64,000 nucleotides of DNA from Paenibacillus woosongensis (GCF_030122845.1 NZ_CP126084.1:4984501-5048500); one strand, 5' to 3'; shown: positions 15,777 to 25,581, numbered from the stretch's first letter. Translations and numbers: made by a program. The notes: a model not told the origin generated them from the letters alone.

Positions 15777-18446
15777 ATGATGACCATAAGAAGACATTTC
15801 TCTTATACAACAGGCATCATCTTTCTAGCGGGACTCGGGCTGGCACTGCTCAGTGAGTATCATCCTCTTCACTTGATCTTCGGTATTTCGCTCGTATTTA
15901 CGAATTTGGTGCTGCTTCTGCTCACCCGTCTGTATGGCGCAGGCTGGGGGCTGTTCACTGCTACGCTTGTCTATGCCGCTTCCATTTTCGTGTGGGGCAA
16001 TCCGCTGTTTCAAGGGGTTCTATGGTTAGAGATTGTCTTTTTGTGCCTTTCAACACATTGGGGGAAACGCATTCGAACGACCATCGGAGCGGACTTCATT
16101 TTCTGGGTCGCGGCGGGTATCCCGCTTTTCTTCCTACTATATTATTTATCCTACCGCAGCCTTTCGATCGAGACATGGCTAATAGCGGCCATCTACATCT
16201 CGAATGGATTGTTCAACGTACTGGTCGCAGATGCGATTTGGGAATACCTCCCGAGTAAGTATTTTTACATCCACCGGGCGGACAGGGACAAGCCCATATA
16301 TCTGAACAAGCTGCTGTACCATATCTTATTTCTTGCTATTGCCCTGCCATTTGTGTTCTACCTGCTCATGAACAGCAGAAATACATATGATTCCGTTCGC
16401 TATAACTCACTGCAGGTGGCTCTGCATACGTCAAGCAGCATTTCTAGCGAGCTCGATCGCTGGAGCCCGGATGACATCCGCAGGCTCGAACATCCTGGCA
16501 AAGGCGGTCTCGAGGAACTACAGCGTGTGATTGAATTCTTCTCGGCCGATCGGAGCTATCATATTATGGTGCTCGATCCGCGGCATGAACAAATCGTTGC
16601 AGATAGCGGAAATGATTCCCCTCAGCACTCGGTAACCCAGCTGCTGCCTTTGCCGACCAACTCGGTGATCCAGGGAGATTTATACCTGCATATGCCTGAG
16701 AAGCGGCTGCGATTGCTGCCGAATCAGGAATGGCAGGAAGCCAGCTACATTTACGGAACGACCCTAAAGCGCGTACCCTTCATTCTGTACGTGATGGTTC
16801 CTCTGCAGCCGTATCAGGAGCAAATCTACAGCCAGTACTTGACGCAGTTCATTTATTTTCTGCTGTTCATGATCGCGGCCGCGGTGGCCAGCAGATGGGT
16901 TACCCGCCGCCTGGTTCGGGGACTGTCAGAGCTTGCCGACATTACGACTGGACTGCCTAGCAAGGTGTATCATTCGCGCAGCCTCGAATGGCCAGAGAGC
17001 CGGATTTATGAGATCCGTTCGCTGACCGTGAACTTCCGGCAGATGACCAATAAATTGCTGAGCATGTTCCAGGAGTCGCTCACGAGCAACCAGCTTCTCC
17101 AGGAACAGACCTTCCAGCTGCAGCAATCCGAGAAGAAGCTGCAGGAGCTGGCCTATTACGATGGCCTGACCGGACTGCCCAACCGTCTGCATTTTACGGA
17201 GTATATCGGTTCCCTTGGCATTCATTACGGTCCAGAGCATTCCTTTGCCGTCATGTTTGCCGATTTAAACCGCTTTAAGCAGATCAACGATACTTTAGGC
17301 CATGAGACGGGAGATATTCTCCTGCAAAAGGTAGCCTCCCGCTTCTCGCTGCTGGTTAGCGACCAGCTCCGCGTGTTCAGGCTTAGCGGGGATGAGTTCG
17401 TCTTTGTCTATCATTTTCATGATACCGCTTCCGTTCAGCAGGCCGCTCAAGCAATCTGCGATGCGCTTAACGAGCCCGTTACGATCAACGACATCGTCCT
17501 GTACGTCTCCGTAAGTATTGGGATTAGCATCTATCCTTACGATGGCGATAATCTGGACTTAATTATGCGCAATGCGGATATCGCTATGTACGTAGCCAAA
17601 GAGCAAGGGGACAGCAGTTATCATTTCTATGATCAAATGATCGAGAACCAGCGCTCCGAGAACATGAAGCTGGAGAACAGCTTGCGCAGCGCCCTTCTGA
17701 CGGGTCAGTTCTCCCTGAATTATCAGCCGAAAATCGACGCTCATACAGGCCGCATCAGCGGTGCCGAGGCATTGATTCGCTGGGTTCATCCGGCATACGG
17801 ATTCGTTCCTCCAGACAAATTCATACCCCTGGCCGAAACGTCGGGCATTATTATGGATATCGATGAGTGGGTCGTCACTGAGGCATGCCGCCAGAATAAA
17901 GTCTGGCAGGAGCAAGGACTCCCGCGGTTCCCGATCGCGGTCAACCTTTCTGCACGGCATTTCTATCAAGGCAATTTGATCGGAATGATTTCCCGCGTAC
18001 TGAAGAAGACCCGGCTGGATCCACGGGATCTCATCCTCGAAATCACCGAAGGCTCGCTGATCAAAAGCGCGGAATATGTCATCAAGGTCATGGCGGATTT
18101 GCGGGCAATGGGTATCACCATTTCCCTGGACGACTTTGGCACCGGCTACTCCTCCCTGAGCCAGCTCCAGCGTCTGCCGATCCACGAGATGAAGCTCGAC
18201 CGCTCGTTCATCCAGGGGCTCGCCCATGATCCGAAGAAATCGGCCATTGTGCGCGCCGTCATCGAGCTCGGCCATCATATGGAGCTGAATATTGTGGCCG
18301 AAGGAATCGAATCGCAGGAGGAGCTTCACTACCTGCGGAACCTGAAATGCGATCAATTCCAAGGCTATCTGTTCAGCGGCCCACTGCGGGAGAAGGAGTT
18401 TGCCCGGTTCGTGAAGCAATGGAACGGAAGCAAATGGATCGGGTGA
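15777..18446 (+). CDS. Membrane GGDEF-EAL cyclic-di-GMP protein
   Basis: A protein of about 889 residues. Six or more transmembrane helices fill residues 10-200, then a roughly 160-residue extracellular region and another helix near 345. A coiled segment leads to a GGDEF domain with SGDEF (537-541) in place of GGDEF and without an RxxD inhibitory site, and a C-terminal EAL domain. EAL is intact at 664-666, as are the metal-binding motifs DDFGTGYSS and AEGIES, so phosphodiesterase activity is likely; SGDEF may still synthesise or only bind GTP. The start is set by GGGGGAGGA before ATG 15777/15780. It converges on another GGDEF gene. Confidence 0.9.
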   Translation: MMTIRRHFSYTTGIIFLAGLGLALLSEYHPLHLIFGISLVFTNLVLLLLTRLYGAGWGLFTATLVYAASIFVWGNPLFQGVLWLEIVFLCLSTHWGKRIRTTIGADFIFWVAAGIPLFFLLYYLSYRSLSIETWLIAAIYISNGLFNVLVADAIWEYLPSKYFYIHRADRDKPIYLNKLLYHILFLAIALPFVFYLLMNSRNTYDSVRYNSLQVALHTSSSISSELDRWSPDDIRRLEHPGKGGLEELQRVIEFFSADRSYHIMVLDPRHEQIVADSGNDSPQHSVTQLLPLPTNSVIQGDLYLHMPEKRLRLLPNQEWQEASYIYGTTLKRVPFILYVMVPLQPYQEQIYSQYLTQFIYFLLFMIAAAVASRWVTRRLVRGLSELADITTGLPSKVYHSRSLEWPESRIYEIRSLTVNFRQMTNKLLSMFQESLTSNQLLQEQTFQLQQSEKKLQELAYYDGLTGLPNRLHFTEYIGSLGIHYGPEHSFAVMFADLNRFKQINDTLGHETGDILLQKVASRFSLLVSDQLRVFRLSGDEFVFVYHFHDTASVQQAAQAICDALNEPVTINDIVLYVSVSIGISIYPYDGDNLDLIMRNADIAMYVAKEQGDSSYHFYDQMIENQRSENMKLENSLRSALLTGQFSLNYQPKIDAHTGRISGAEALIRWVHPAYGFVPPDKFIPLAETSGIIMDIDEWVVTEACRQNKVWQEQGLPRFPIAVNLSARHFYQGNLIGMISRVLKKTRLDPRDLILEITEGSLIKSAEYVIKVMADLRAMGITISLDDFGTGYSSLSQLQRLPIHEMKLDRSFIQGLAHDPKKSAIVRAVIELGHHMELNIVAEGIESQEELHYLRNLKCDQFQGYLFSGPLREKEFARFVKQWNGSKWIG

Positions 18447-18466
18447 CCCGCAAAAGCAAAACAAAC

Positions 18467-18492
18467 AAAACCTCGCCGCTCGGCGAGGTTTT
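18467..18492. terminator. Bidirectional terminator between the two c-di-GMP genes
   Basis: A 7-bp GC-rich stem CCTCGCC / GGCGAGG with loop GCTC (18471-18488) is flanked by AAAA on the left and TTTT on the right, so it works for both convergent genes. Confidence 0.9.
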
Positions 18493-18509
18493 AACTTATA
18501 ATTCCGCGT

Positions 18510-19910
18510 TTATGCTTCATGCGAAGCCACGCCTTCCTGCTGCGATAAATACTGCCGCACCCGGCTCTTCTTCGCCCCGTACATCGCTTCATCCGCCTGC
18601 CGGATCATTTCCTCCAGGTCCCCGGTGCCGCTTGGCGCCACACTGAAACCGATACTCGCACCGGCGGTCAGCCGATAACCCTGATACAAATACCCTTCGG
18701 ACAGGCTCGCTTTAATGCGGTCAGCCACCTTAACCACCCGGGTTTCGTCTATGTCTACCAGCAGCACGAGAAACTCGTCGCCGCCGAGGCGGCATACCAT
18801 ATCCTGCTCACGCACAATGCCGGTCAGTCTATTCGCAATGTCCTTTAACAGCAAATCCCCTGCATCATGGCCAAAAGTGTCGTTCACTTCCTTGAAATCA
18901 TTCAGATCGATAAATAGAACCGCCAGCGAAAACTTTCCCTGACTTGCATATTCTTCGAACCGCTTGCTGAACAGCGTACGGTTTGGCAGCCCCGTCAGCT
19001 CGTCATGGTAAGCCAGATGCTCAATCTTCTCCTCCATCTGCTTCCGGTCGGTAATATCGATCATGACGCCTTCAAGACGTACCATATGGTTCAAATGGTT
19101 AAAATACGGCGTGCCGCGGTTTTGCACCCATTTTACCGTGCCGTTGCGGCAGATAATGCGGTATTCGCTTACCGCGCTGCGCCGGCCGATAATCATCTCC
19201 TGCTGAAACTTATGAAACTGCTCCTCATCCTCGGGGTATACCAATTCATCGAACTGATTGGAATTGCTTCTGAACGACTTGGCGGAGAAGCCAGTCAATT
19301 GCTCGAAGCCATCCGACACATCGGCCTTCATCGTGCTTAAATCAAGCGTCCAAATGCCGATAGAGACGCTGTCCAGAATCGTTCTCAGCCGTTCTTCGCT
19401 TTGTCCCGCCCGGCGCCAAAGATTGCGCGTAAGCTTCGTATGAATCACCGAAAAGGCTGTAATAAACACGCCGTAAGAGATTAAATAAGACACTTCCCTG
19501 CCCTGCAGACCAGGAAAAAGCACCTCCGAGTAGGCAAAGAAAAAATACACCGAAGAGAGGATAAATAGAATCCCGGAGAGGAGCACCGCCCGAAAGTCAT
19601 GATAAAATAAGCTCAGAAGAGGTGCAAGGGCCATGAATATAAAATTCGGCAGATAAGGATCGCCTGTGATCAAAAAGTAGAAGAACACAAAGAGGAAACA
19701 CACAGTCAGCAGCATGGTGAAAGAGGCCCAGCGTTTCTGCAGCACTACCCCTGTCAGGAGCGCAAGCAGAATCAGTCCGACCAGAGGATATACGGGAGCC
19801 AGCTTCCCTTCGACAATCAGGTTAATGATATTGGCAATGGCAAAAAATCCCCATAATATTTTCAGCATCAGCATGTTTTTTTGATGGATGAGTTCAGCTT
19901 CTTTATGCAT
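18510..19910 (-). CDS. Membrane PAS-GGDEF diguanylate cyclase
   Basis: A 466-residue protein with about six N-terminal membrane helices (residues 15-165), a PAS domain with PAC motif (about 175-295; GTVKWVQNRGTPYF...GVMIDITDRK) and a C-terminal GGDEF domain. GGDEF is intact at 376-380 and the product-inhibition motif RxxD is present at 367-370 (REQD), so an active, feedback-controlled diguanylate cyclase is predicted. Together with the convergent EAL protein it may set local c-di-GMP levels. A weak AAGGAAAGAG ribosome binding site precedes the ATG. Confidence 0.9.
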   Translation of the reverse strand: MHKEAELIHQKNMLMLKILWGFFAIANIINLIVEGKLAPVYPLVGLILLALLTGVVLQKRWASFTMLLTVCFLFVFFYFLITGDPYLPNFIFMALAPLLSLFYHDFRAVLLSGILFILSSVYFFFAYSEVLFPGLQGREVSYLISYGVFITAFSVIHTKLTRNLWRRAGQSEERLRTILDSVSIGIWTLDLSTMKADVSDGFEQLTGFSAKSFRSNSNQFDELVYPEDEEQFHKFQQEMIIGRRSAVSEYRIICRNGTVKWVQNRGTPYFNHLNHMVRLEGVMIDITDRKQMEEKIEHLAYHDELTGLPNRTLFSKRFEEYASQGKFSLAVLFIDLNDFKEVNDTFGHDAGDLLLKDIANRLTGIVREQDMVCRLGGDEFLVLLVDIDETRVVKVADRIKASLSEGYLYQGYRLTAGASIGFSVAPSGTGDLEEMIRQADEAMYGAKKSRVRQYLSQQEGVASHEA

Positions 19911-20023
19911 TCATTTCACTCTTTCCTTGAATAGGCATAATGAACTACGTGTTAAATTATAGTATACCTGATCAGCATTTTTTTGCTAGACGCATCTTAA
20001 GAAATGGACATCATTGACAACGG

Positions 20024-20064
20024 ACAGCGCCCCATCCCGCTTCTTCGGCTGGATGGGGCGCTGT
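20024..20064 (-). terminator. Strong hairpin downstream of the exported-protein gene
   Basis: A perfect 14-bp stem (20024-20037 with 20051-20064) with a 13-base loop. It lacks a T-run, yet its position 50 bases after the stop and its stability suggest termination or 3-prime end protection. Confidence 0.6.
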
Positions 20065-20113
20065 GTCTACCTTCTATCTATTTGGGCTTAGCTTGCTGCT
20101 GAGGATATGCATC

Positions 20114-20641
20114 TTACGGTATATATTGCTGCACCATTTCGACGATAAGGCCGTCCTTCACCGTAATATGGAAAGGAAAGTCGCGGACATCGATCCATTC
20201 GGTATTCTGGAGAATGTTCTTGAATTGCTCCAAAGAAACCAACTCGCCCCAACGAATATCCATGTCCTCCACATCCCCCGTACGGTCATAGATCTGCATG
20301 AGGATTTTGACATCCTGCGCCACCTTGTAGCTAGTCAGCTCATGATCCTCATTTACGATATAGTATCCGTCCGGCGGCCCATCAATTCCTGCGTCCGGTT
20401 CATGCTCCAGAAAGGCCTGTTCAGCGGCCTCCCCTTCGTACCACTGGATTTCATCCGCAACCAGCTCATGTTTGCCGTTCGCCACAGTGTTCAACTGCTC
20501 AATATACACGACCTTGGTGTCAGGCGTCTGCTCGACCGGCGCATATCGCGGCTCCGCTGCCCCCGAACTGGACGTACTAAACGAAGACATCACGACGATA
20601 AGGACTAAAGGGATCATTACAGCCAGCCATTTTTTCAACAT
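20114..20641 (-). CDS. Exported protein of unknown function
   Basis: A 175-residue protein with an N-terminal signal-type segment (MLKKWLAVMIPLVLIVVMSS) followed by a Ser-rich spacer; there is no lipobox cysteine. The mature part is acidic and ends in ITVKDGLIVEMVQQYIP, a beta-strand pair also seen in small secreted Bacillus proteins, but I do not recognise a family. The start at 20641 is chosen from the position of the signal peptide and GGCGGGAG upstream; an in-frame ATG at 20674 would add an Arg-rich leader. It stands alone between two hairpins. Confidence 0.7.
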   Translation of the reverse strand: MLKKWLAVMIPLVLIVVMSSFSTSSSGAAEPRYAPVEQTPDTKVVYIEQLNTVANGKHELVADEIQWYEGEAAEQAFLEHEPDAGIDGPPDGYYIVNEDHELTSYKVAQDVKILMQIYDRTGDVEDMDIRWGELVSLEQFKNILQNTEWIDVRDFPFHITVKDGLIVEMVQQYIP

Positions 20642-20729
20642 TGCGTTCTCCCGCCTTTCAAGTCTTCGAGACATATATAGTTCAAAGTCTATACCCTTTT
20701 ATAACCATTTTCAGGTCGTTCAAACTAAA

Positions 20730-20744
20730 ATGAAATGATTTCAT
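20730..20744. promoter_or_regulatory. Palindrome ATGAAATGATTTCAT
   Basis: A perfect 7-1-7 palindrome lies 89 bases upstream of the exported-protein gene (minus strand) and about 80 bases beyond the end of the permease gene. The 7-1-7 geometry is shared with Fur/PerR/Zur-type operators, though the sequence is not their consensus. Confidence 0.35.
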
Positions 20745-20823
20745 CCTAATTATATGTTTTGGCGGGAGCAAAAGGGTCTCAATTATGTTAAAAGGGATGA
20801 CAATATTTTATTTATTTCATTCA

Positions 20824-22133
20824 TCAATGCGCCGGAAAAAACGCCAGCTGGACGATGAAGATGAACCCGAAAATGTAGAGCAGCGGGTGAACCTCTCTGC
20901 CCTTCCCGCTAACGAGCTTCAGAACCGGGTAGGTAATGAAGCCGACCGCAATTCCCGTGGCGATGCTGGCCGTGAGCGGCATCATTAACAGAATGGCGAA
21001 GGCCGGGAAAGCCTCGTCGAATTTTTTCCATTGAATTCTTGCCAGCCCTTCCATCATGAAGCAGCCCACGATAATAAGCGCCGGCGCCGTTATTGCCGGA
21101 AGCGAGGATATCGCCCCAACAAGCGGGGAAATAAACATGGACAGCGCCAGCAAAACTGCCACAACGAGCGAGGTCAACCCGGTTCGCCCGCCTGCGGCCA
21201 CGCCCGTGGTCGATTCGATGTAGGCCGTCGTCGGGCTCGTCCCGAACAACGAGCCTACGGTCGTTGCAGTCGCGTCGGCAAGCAGAGCGGACTTGGCTCG
21301 CGGAAACTCGCCGTTCTTCATCGCTCCCGTCTGCTCGGCTACTCCGATCAACGTACCGGTCGTATCAAAGAGCGTGACAAGCAGGAAGGCGAACACCGTC
21401 GCATACAACCCCTGGCTGAATACGCCGGGCACATCCATGTCAAAGAACACGGGAGCCGGCGGGGAAGAGACAAAGCCGTCAAAGGTCAGCTGATGCGTAA
21501 AATAACCAACCAGCGCAGTAAGAGCCATCCCGATGAACAGCGCTCCCGTAATTCGCCGTGCCAGCAGGATCAAGGTAACAAACAGGCCGAAGATCGTCAG
21601 CAGCGTGACGGAGCGGTGCAAATCCCCAAAGGTCACCAAATTATCCGGATTCGCTACAACGATACCGGACATCCGCAACCCAAGAAAAGCAATGAACAAA
21701 CCGATTCCTGCCGTAATCCCGAATTTGAGCGAATCGGGAATGGCGCGGATCAGCGCTTCCCGCAGCGGCGTCAGGCTGAGCAGCAGAAACAGAATCCCGG
21801 CGATAAATACCGTACCAAGCACCGTCTGATACGTTAGCCCAGTAGAAGCAACTACGCTCGTAAAATAAGCATTAAGACCCATACCCGGTGCAATCGCAAT
21901 CGGGTGTTTGGCGAACAGCGCATAAAGAGAGTACCGACGACCGCAGAAATGACGGTAGCCATGAAGACTTGCTTGAATGGAATCCCTGCCGCAGAGAGAA
22001 TAGCCGGGTTGACGACCAGGATATACGCCATAGCCAGAAATGTCGTGATGCCGGCCAGCACCTCGGTCTTGATGTTCGTTCCGTGCTGCTCCAGCTTAAA
22101 ATATTTATTCAGAGCCTTGTTCATATCAATCAT
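20824..22133 (-). pseudogene. NCS2 purine permease with a frameshift
   Basis: The coding sequence for a PbuG/PbuO-like guanine-hypoxanthine permease of about 435 residues is split over two frames. The first (from ATG 22133, with GGGAG upstream) encodes MIDMNKALNKYFKLEQHGTN up to AVVGTLFM; the second encodes GMGLNAYFTSVV to the end. Between them, near 21930, the expected FMALFAKHPIAIAPG is restored by adding a single G, so one base is missing. The NCS2 motif with conserved aspartate or glutamate and the other helices are intact. Either a recent inactivating mutation or a sequencing error. Adenine or guanine uptake would be lost if it is real. Confidence 0.85.
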
Positions 22134-22251
22134 AGTTCTCCCTTCTGTCAAAAAGGCGTTATGTATTAGTATTAACCATTTTGAACCTCCCTTATTTTCC
22201 AGTGATCGCGCTTGTTAGTCAAGCCTGATCCTCACGTTATCCAAAGGATTG

Positions 22252-22346
22252 TTCTCAAATTCACAACTAATATAGTATAATCTCATTAACGAGATTTAAT
22301 AGGCCGTTCGAACTATAGACACGAACGAACCCTATTATCACCGAAC
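22252..22346 (+). promoter_or_regulatory. Promoter and possible operator upstream of the SDR gene
   Basis: TTCTCA (22252-22257), 18 bases, TATAAT (22276-22281). Downstream lies an inverted repeat GTTCG-N11-CGAAC (22306-22326) and then CCGAACA (22341), both resembling the CCGAAC core of Bacillus PurBoxes. The arrangement could link the dehydrogenase or the divergent purine permease to PurR, but the match is loose. Confidence 0.4.
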
Positions 22347-22380
22347 AGACATACGAAGTTAAGTTAAAAGGAGCCCAACT

Positions 22381-23136
22381 ATGATGACTAGTAACGGTAA
22401 GCAGCAGAAATTCGCCCTAATTACGGGGGGCAGCCGAGGCATCGGCAAAGCGATTACGCTGGAGTTCGCCAAATCCGGCATTCATGTCATGATCAATTAT
22501 TATGGCGATGACAAGGAAGCAGCCGATGTAAAGCGGCAAGCTGAGTCCTATGGCGTGCGGGCAGAGGTGTTCCATGCGGATGTTAGCAACTCGGCCCAGG
22601 TCAAGGAGATGTTCGCGGCGGTTGACGAACATTTCGGAAGGCTCGATATTCTGGTGAACAACGCAGGCATTGCCCAGGCGGTAAAAGTAACCGAGATGAC
22701 CGATGAACAGTGGGATCGCATGCTCAAAATTCATCTTTACGGCGCCTTCTATACTTCCCGCGAAGCAGCGTCCCGCATGCTGGCCCAGAAGGCCGGAAAA
22801 ATCATTAACGTCACTTCCGACCTGGCCAGGCAAGGAAGTGCGGAGCTAGCGCATTACTCGGCCGCAAAGGGCGGCGTCACTTCACTGACGAAATCGCTGG
22901 CAAAAGAGCTTGCTCCTTTTGTGCTCGTGAATGCCGTGGCGCCGGGCGGTACCTTCTCCGATGTCCGATCATCGCTCGAGGAAGGAACGCAAAGCGGGGA
23001 TTCCCGTCATCTGCTAGGCCGGTTGGCGTTCCCTCAGGAGATTGCGAGATCGGTGATGTTTCTCGCTTCGGACGATGCCAACATATACACCGGGCAGGTG
23101 CTGGGTGCTAACGGAGGCAGCGTGATGAACGGGTAA
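22381..23136 (+). CDS. Short-chain dehydrogenase/reductase (FabG-like)
   Basis: A 251-residue classical SDR. The cofactor motif TGGSRGIG is at 15-22, NNAG near 93-96, and the catalytic set Ser146, Tyr159 and Lys163 (YSAAK) is complete. The protein ends with a typical GQVLGANGG closing motif. AAGGAG lies nine bases upstream of the ATG. It resembles 3-oxoacyl-ACP reductases, but the lack of fatty-acid genes around it means the substrate is open. It is a single-gene unit between a promoter and a terminator. Confidence 0.88.
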   Translation: MMTSNGKQQKFALITGGSRGIGKAITLEFAKSGIHVMINYYGDDKEAADVKRQAESYGVRAEVFHADVSNSAQVKEMFAAVDEHFGRLDILVNNAGIAQAVKVTEMTDEQWDRMLKIHLYGAFYTSREAASRMLAQKAGKIINVTSDLARQGSAELAHYSAAKGGVTSLTKSLAKELAPFVLVNAVAPGGTFSDVRSSLEEGTQSGDSRHLLGRLAFPQEIARSVMFLASDDANIYTGQVLGANGGSVMNG

Positions 23137-23186
23137 TACGACATTCATGCCGAGCTTATTGCAGGTTCGGGTTATAGATCAATCCA

Positions 23187-23228
23187 AAATCGGGTACATC
23201 GCGATCGAGAGATGTTACCCGATTTTTT
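23187..23228 (+). terminator. Terminator of the SDR gene
   Basis: A 10-bp stem AAATCGGGTA / TACCCGATTT (23187-23196, 23216-23225) runs into TTTTTTG. Confidence 0.85.
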
Positions 23229-23343
23229 GTCGAGACCGTTTATTTTTGCAGAAAAAGAGGGAGAGGAGAAGACATGATCCGGGTTTGTTCGACTGGAGTG
23301 GACATTGCACAGGCCGATTTCATTTTTCAAAATAAGATAACCG

Positions 23344-24420
23344 TTAGTTCAGCCCAAATAGAAACAATGTTCCATAACCGAGCACCGTCAAACCGACCGA
23401 CCCGAGCAGCCCTGCCCAGAAAGGCTTAATCCCCAGCCGCCGGAATACAGCCAGATCGACCCCGAGCCCCAGCCCGGCCATGGCTACGGCAATCAGCAAA
23501 TAAGCGGCCGCAACGGTCAAGCTGGCTACATTGCCGGGAATAACCCCCAGCGTATTCCCTCCGCTCATGAGAAGAAATCCAAGGATAAACCAGGGAATTT
23601 GAATCTTCTGTTGGGTCTCCTCCGCCTCTGGCTGGGCATCACAGCTTGCCGATTGCCGAGTCTGCCGTTCCTTGCGGCGCATCCACATGCCCAGCCCAAG
23701 CGATACCGGCACAAGCATGGCTACCCGCGCCAGCTTCACGACAACAGCGATATCCTCGGCTTCTCTTCCTCCAGGCGCTGCTGCGGCGATGACATGAGCT
23801 ATTTCGTGCAGCGTAGCTCCTGCGAATACCCCGTAGCCGTGAGCGGACAGACCCAACAGCGGATATAGAAGGCTATAAATTAAAGTGAACAAGGTGCCCA
23901 GAATAGCAACGACAGCCGCTCCGATCGCAGTCTCTTCGTCTTTGGCCTGTACCTGCGGCGCTATGGCGACGACCGCGGCAGCTCCGCATATCGCGGTTCC
24001 GCAGGCGGTCAAAAGCCCAAGCTGGCCGGAAATCTTCATCCATTTCGCCAGGCTGGCCACAACGGCGATCGTAAATGCAATATGGAGCACCGCCATAACA
24101 AGCACTTTTGGACCTGCTTGAATAATACTTTGTAAGTTAAGCCTCATCCCGAGCATAATAATCCCGAGACGAAGCAATTTTTTGCTGGAAAAGGAGACGC
24201 CGCCCGCGATCCGCTCGGGAACGCCGACGGCCGCCCGCCAAACCAGTCCAAGCATAATGGCGATCACGAGATGTCCCATTACGCCTAGCAGCGGCAAGCA
24301 GGATAAATACTTCGCCGCCACAGCCAGCAGCACGGTTAATCCGATGCCCTGCACAAAACCGATGCCCTGTCTCCGTTTGAACGGTACAACTTTCGTCTGT
24401 GACTGTACAGTTTGTGCCAT
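23344..24420 (-). CDS. YeiH-family putative sulfate exporter (UPF0324)
   Basis: A 358-residue membrane protein with ten or so helices of the YeiH/YadS (PSE) family. The glycine-rich core LLTACGTAICGAAAVVAIAP and the HEIAHVIAAA helix are the characteristic parts. A hydrophilic loop near residue 250 is Gln/Glu rich. The start ATG 24420 has TTGGAGTG seven bases upstream; 49 further residues in the open frame lie in the promoter region. It is divergent from a LysR regulator gene, as yeiH is from yeiE in Escherichia coli. Sulfite/sulfate export is inferred from the family only. Confidence 0.85.
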   Translation of the reverse strand: MAQTVQSQTKVVPFKRRQGIGFVQGIGLTVLLAVAAKYLSCLPLLGVMGHLVIAIMLGLVWRAAVGVPERIAGGVSFSSKKLLRLGIIMLGMRLNLQSIIQAGPKVLVMAVLHIAFTIAVVASLAKWMKISGQLGLLTACGTAICGAAAVVAIAPQVQAKDEETAIGAAVVAILGTLFTLIYSLLYPLLGLSAHGYGVFAGATLHEIAHVIAAAAPGGREAEDIAVVVKLARVAMLVPVSLGLGMWMRRKERQTRQSASCDAQPEAEETQQKIQIPWFILGFLLMSGGNTLGVIPGNVASLTVAAAYLLIAVAMAGLGLGVDLAVFRRLGIKPFWAGLLGSVGLTVLGYGTLFLFGLN

Positions 24421-24648
24421 GAAAATCACTCCAAGACTCGTATTGTCGAAACAGCGCTGATTCATGTTTACTATAAATCCATGTACACCGGATGTGAAAT
24501 ACGAATCTGCTATCTGAACCATAAGCAGGACTGATGATTCGGGCGCTATCCTATTTCCCTGGTTCAAAACGAAAGGATCATGGTACCGGATAGATTGAGA
24601 CTCATCTCGAAGAAGGCTACAATGGGATTATCGAAAGGGGAAGTGAAT

Positions 24649-25581
24649 ATGATCGTCGACACCCTGCGTGTCTTTGTTACGGTTGCAGAACAACGTCATT
24701 TCTCAAAGGCCGCAGAACTTCTGAACATGTCCCAGCCTGGCGTAAGCCAGCATATTCGCAATATGGAGAACGAGCTCGGCACGAAACTGATGCTGCGCTC
24801 ACCCAAGCAGGTGAAATTGACAGAGGAAGGAACCATCCTGTACCGGAAAGCCAAACAGATTTTAAGCCTGTACGAGGAAGCGAAGCAGCAAATCCATTTG
24901 CTGCATGAAGTGGTAACCGGCTCGATTCAAATCGGCGCCAGCTTCACGATCGGGGAATATATTCTGCCTCGGCTTCTCGCTAAATTTGCCGGACAGTATC
25001 CGGAGGTCGATCTTCAACTGACGATCGGCAATACGGAGGAAATCGTGGCGGGAATCCGCTCCAACGATCTCGATCTTGCGCTCGTAGAGGGCACTGTGGA
25101 AGAACATCCTGATTTGATCATCACTCCTTACATGCAGGATGAAATGATCGTTGTGGCGGCGAGGAATCACCCGTTAGCTGCGGCAGCGGCATTGGAGCCG
25201 GCTGACCTGGCCAATCAAAATTGGATCATCCGCGAAATCGGTTCGGGCACCCGCGCCTTTAGCGATCATTTCCTGCAGGCGAACGGATTGACCGCCAAGC
25301 GGTCCTATGTATTCAATAGCAGCCAGGGCGTGAAAGAGGCGGTATCGGCAGGCCTGGGGATTGCCGTACTCTCGCGCCTGGCCGTCCGCAAGGAGCTGGG
25401 GAACGGTGAGCTCTGCGAGCTGGCGGTAAACGGACCGGCCATGAAGCGGGAGCTGTCCGTCATTCGCAACAGACAAGGCTCCCTCACCTTGGCGGCGGAG
25501 ATGTTCCAGCGGGAGGTACAGGAGCGGCAACAGGCGGCGGAATGGACCTGCGATTTACCCAAACTGGCCGACCATCTCTAA
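24649..25581 (+). CDS. LysR family regulator (YeiE/CysL-like)
   Basis: A 310-residue LysR protein: N-terminal helix-turn-helix (AEQRHFSKAAELLNMSQPGV, then ISQHIRNMENELGTKL) and a C-terminal type 2 periplasmic-binding fold for the effector (residues 90-295, GSIQIGASFTIGEYILP). The start ATG 24649 follows AAAGGGGAAGTG. It is transcribed away from the YeiH transporter gene, whose promoter it probably controls. CysL and YeiE, its closest characterised relatives by architecture, govern sulfur genes, which fits the transporter. Confidence 0.88.
   Translation: MIVDTLRVFVTVAEQRHFSKAAELLNMSQPGVSQHIRNMENELGTKLMLRSPKQVKLTEEGTILYRKAKQILSLYEEAKQQIHLLHEVVTGSIQIGASFTIGEYILPRLLAKFAGQYPEVDLQLTIGNTEEIVAGIRSNDLDLALVEGTVEEHPDLIITPYMQDEMIVVAARNHPLAAAAALEPADLANQNWIIREIGSGTRAFSDHFLQANGLTAKRSYVFNSSQGVKEAVSAGLGIAVLSRLAVRKELGNGELCELAVNGPAMKRELSVIRNRQGSLTLAAEMFQREVQERQQAAEWTCDLPKLADHL

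Noticed and set aside
21031..21837. 268-residue open frame on the plus strand
   Set aside because: It lies wholly antisense to the purine permease, is full of Arg/Gln/Pro low-complexity sequence and has no ribosome binding site.
22134..22380. Purine riboswitch before the NCS2 permease
   Set aside because: The conserved loop and junction sequences of the G-box aptamer are not present; only loose PurBox-like motifs are seen.
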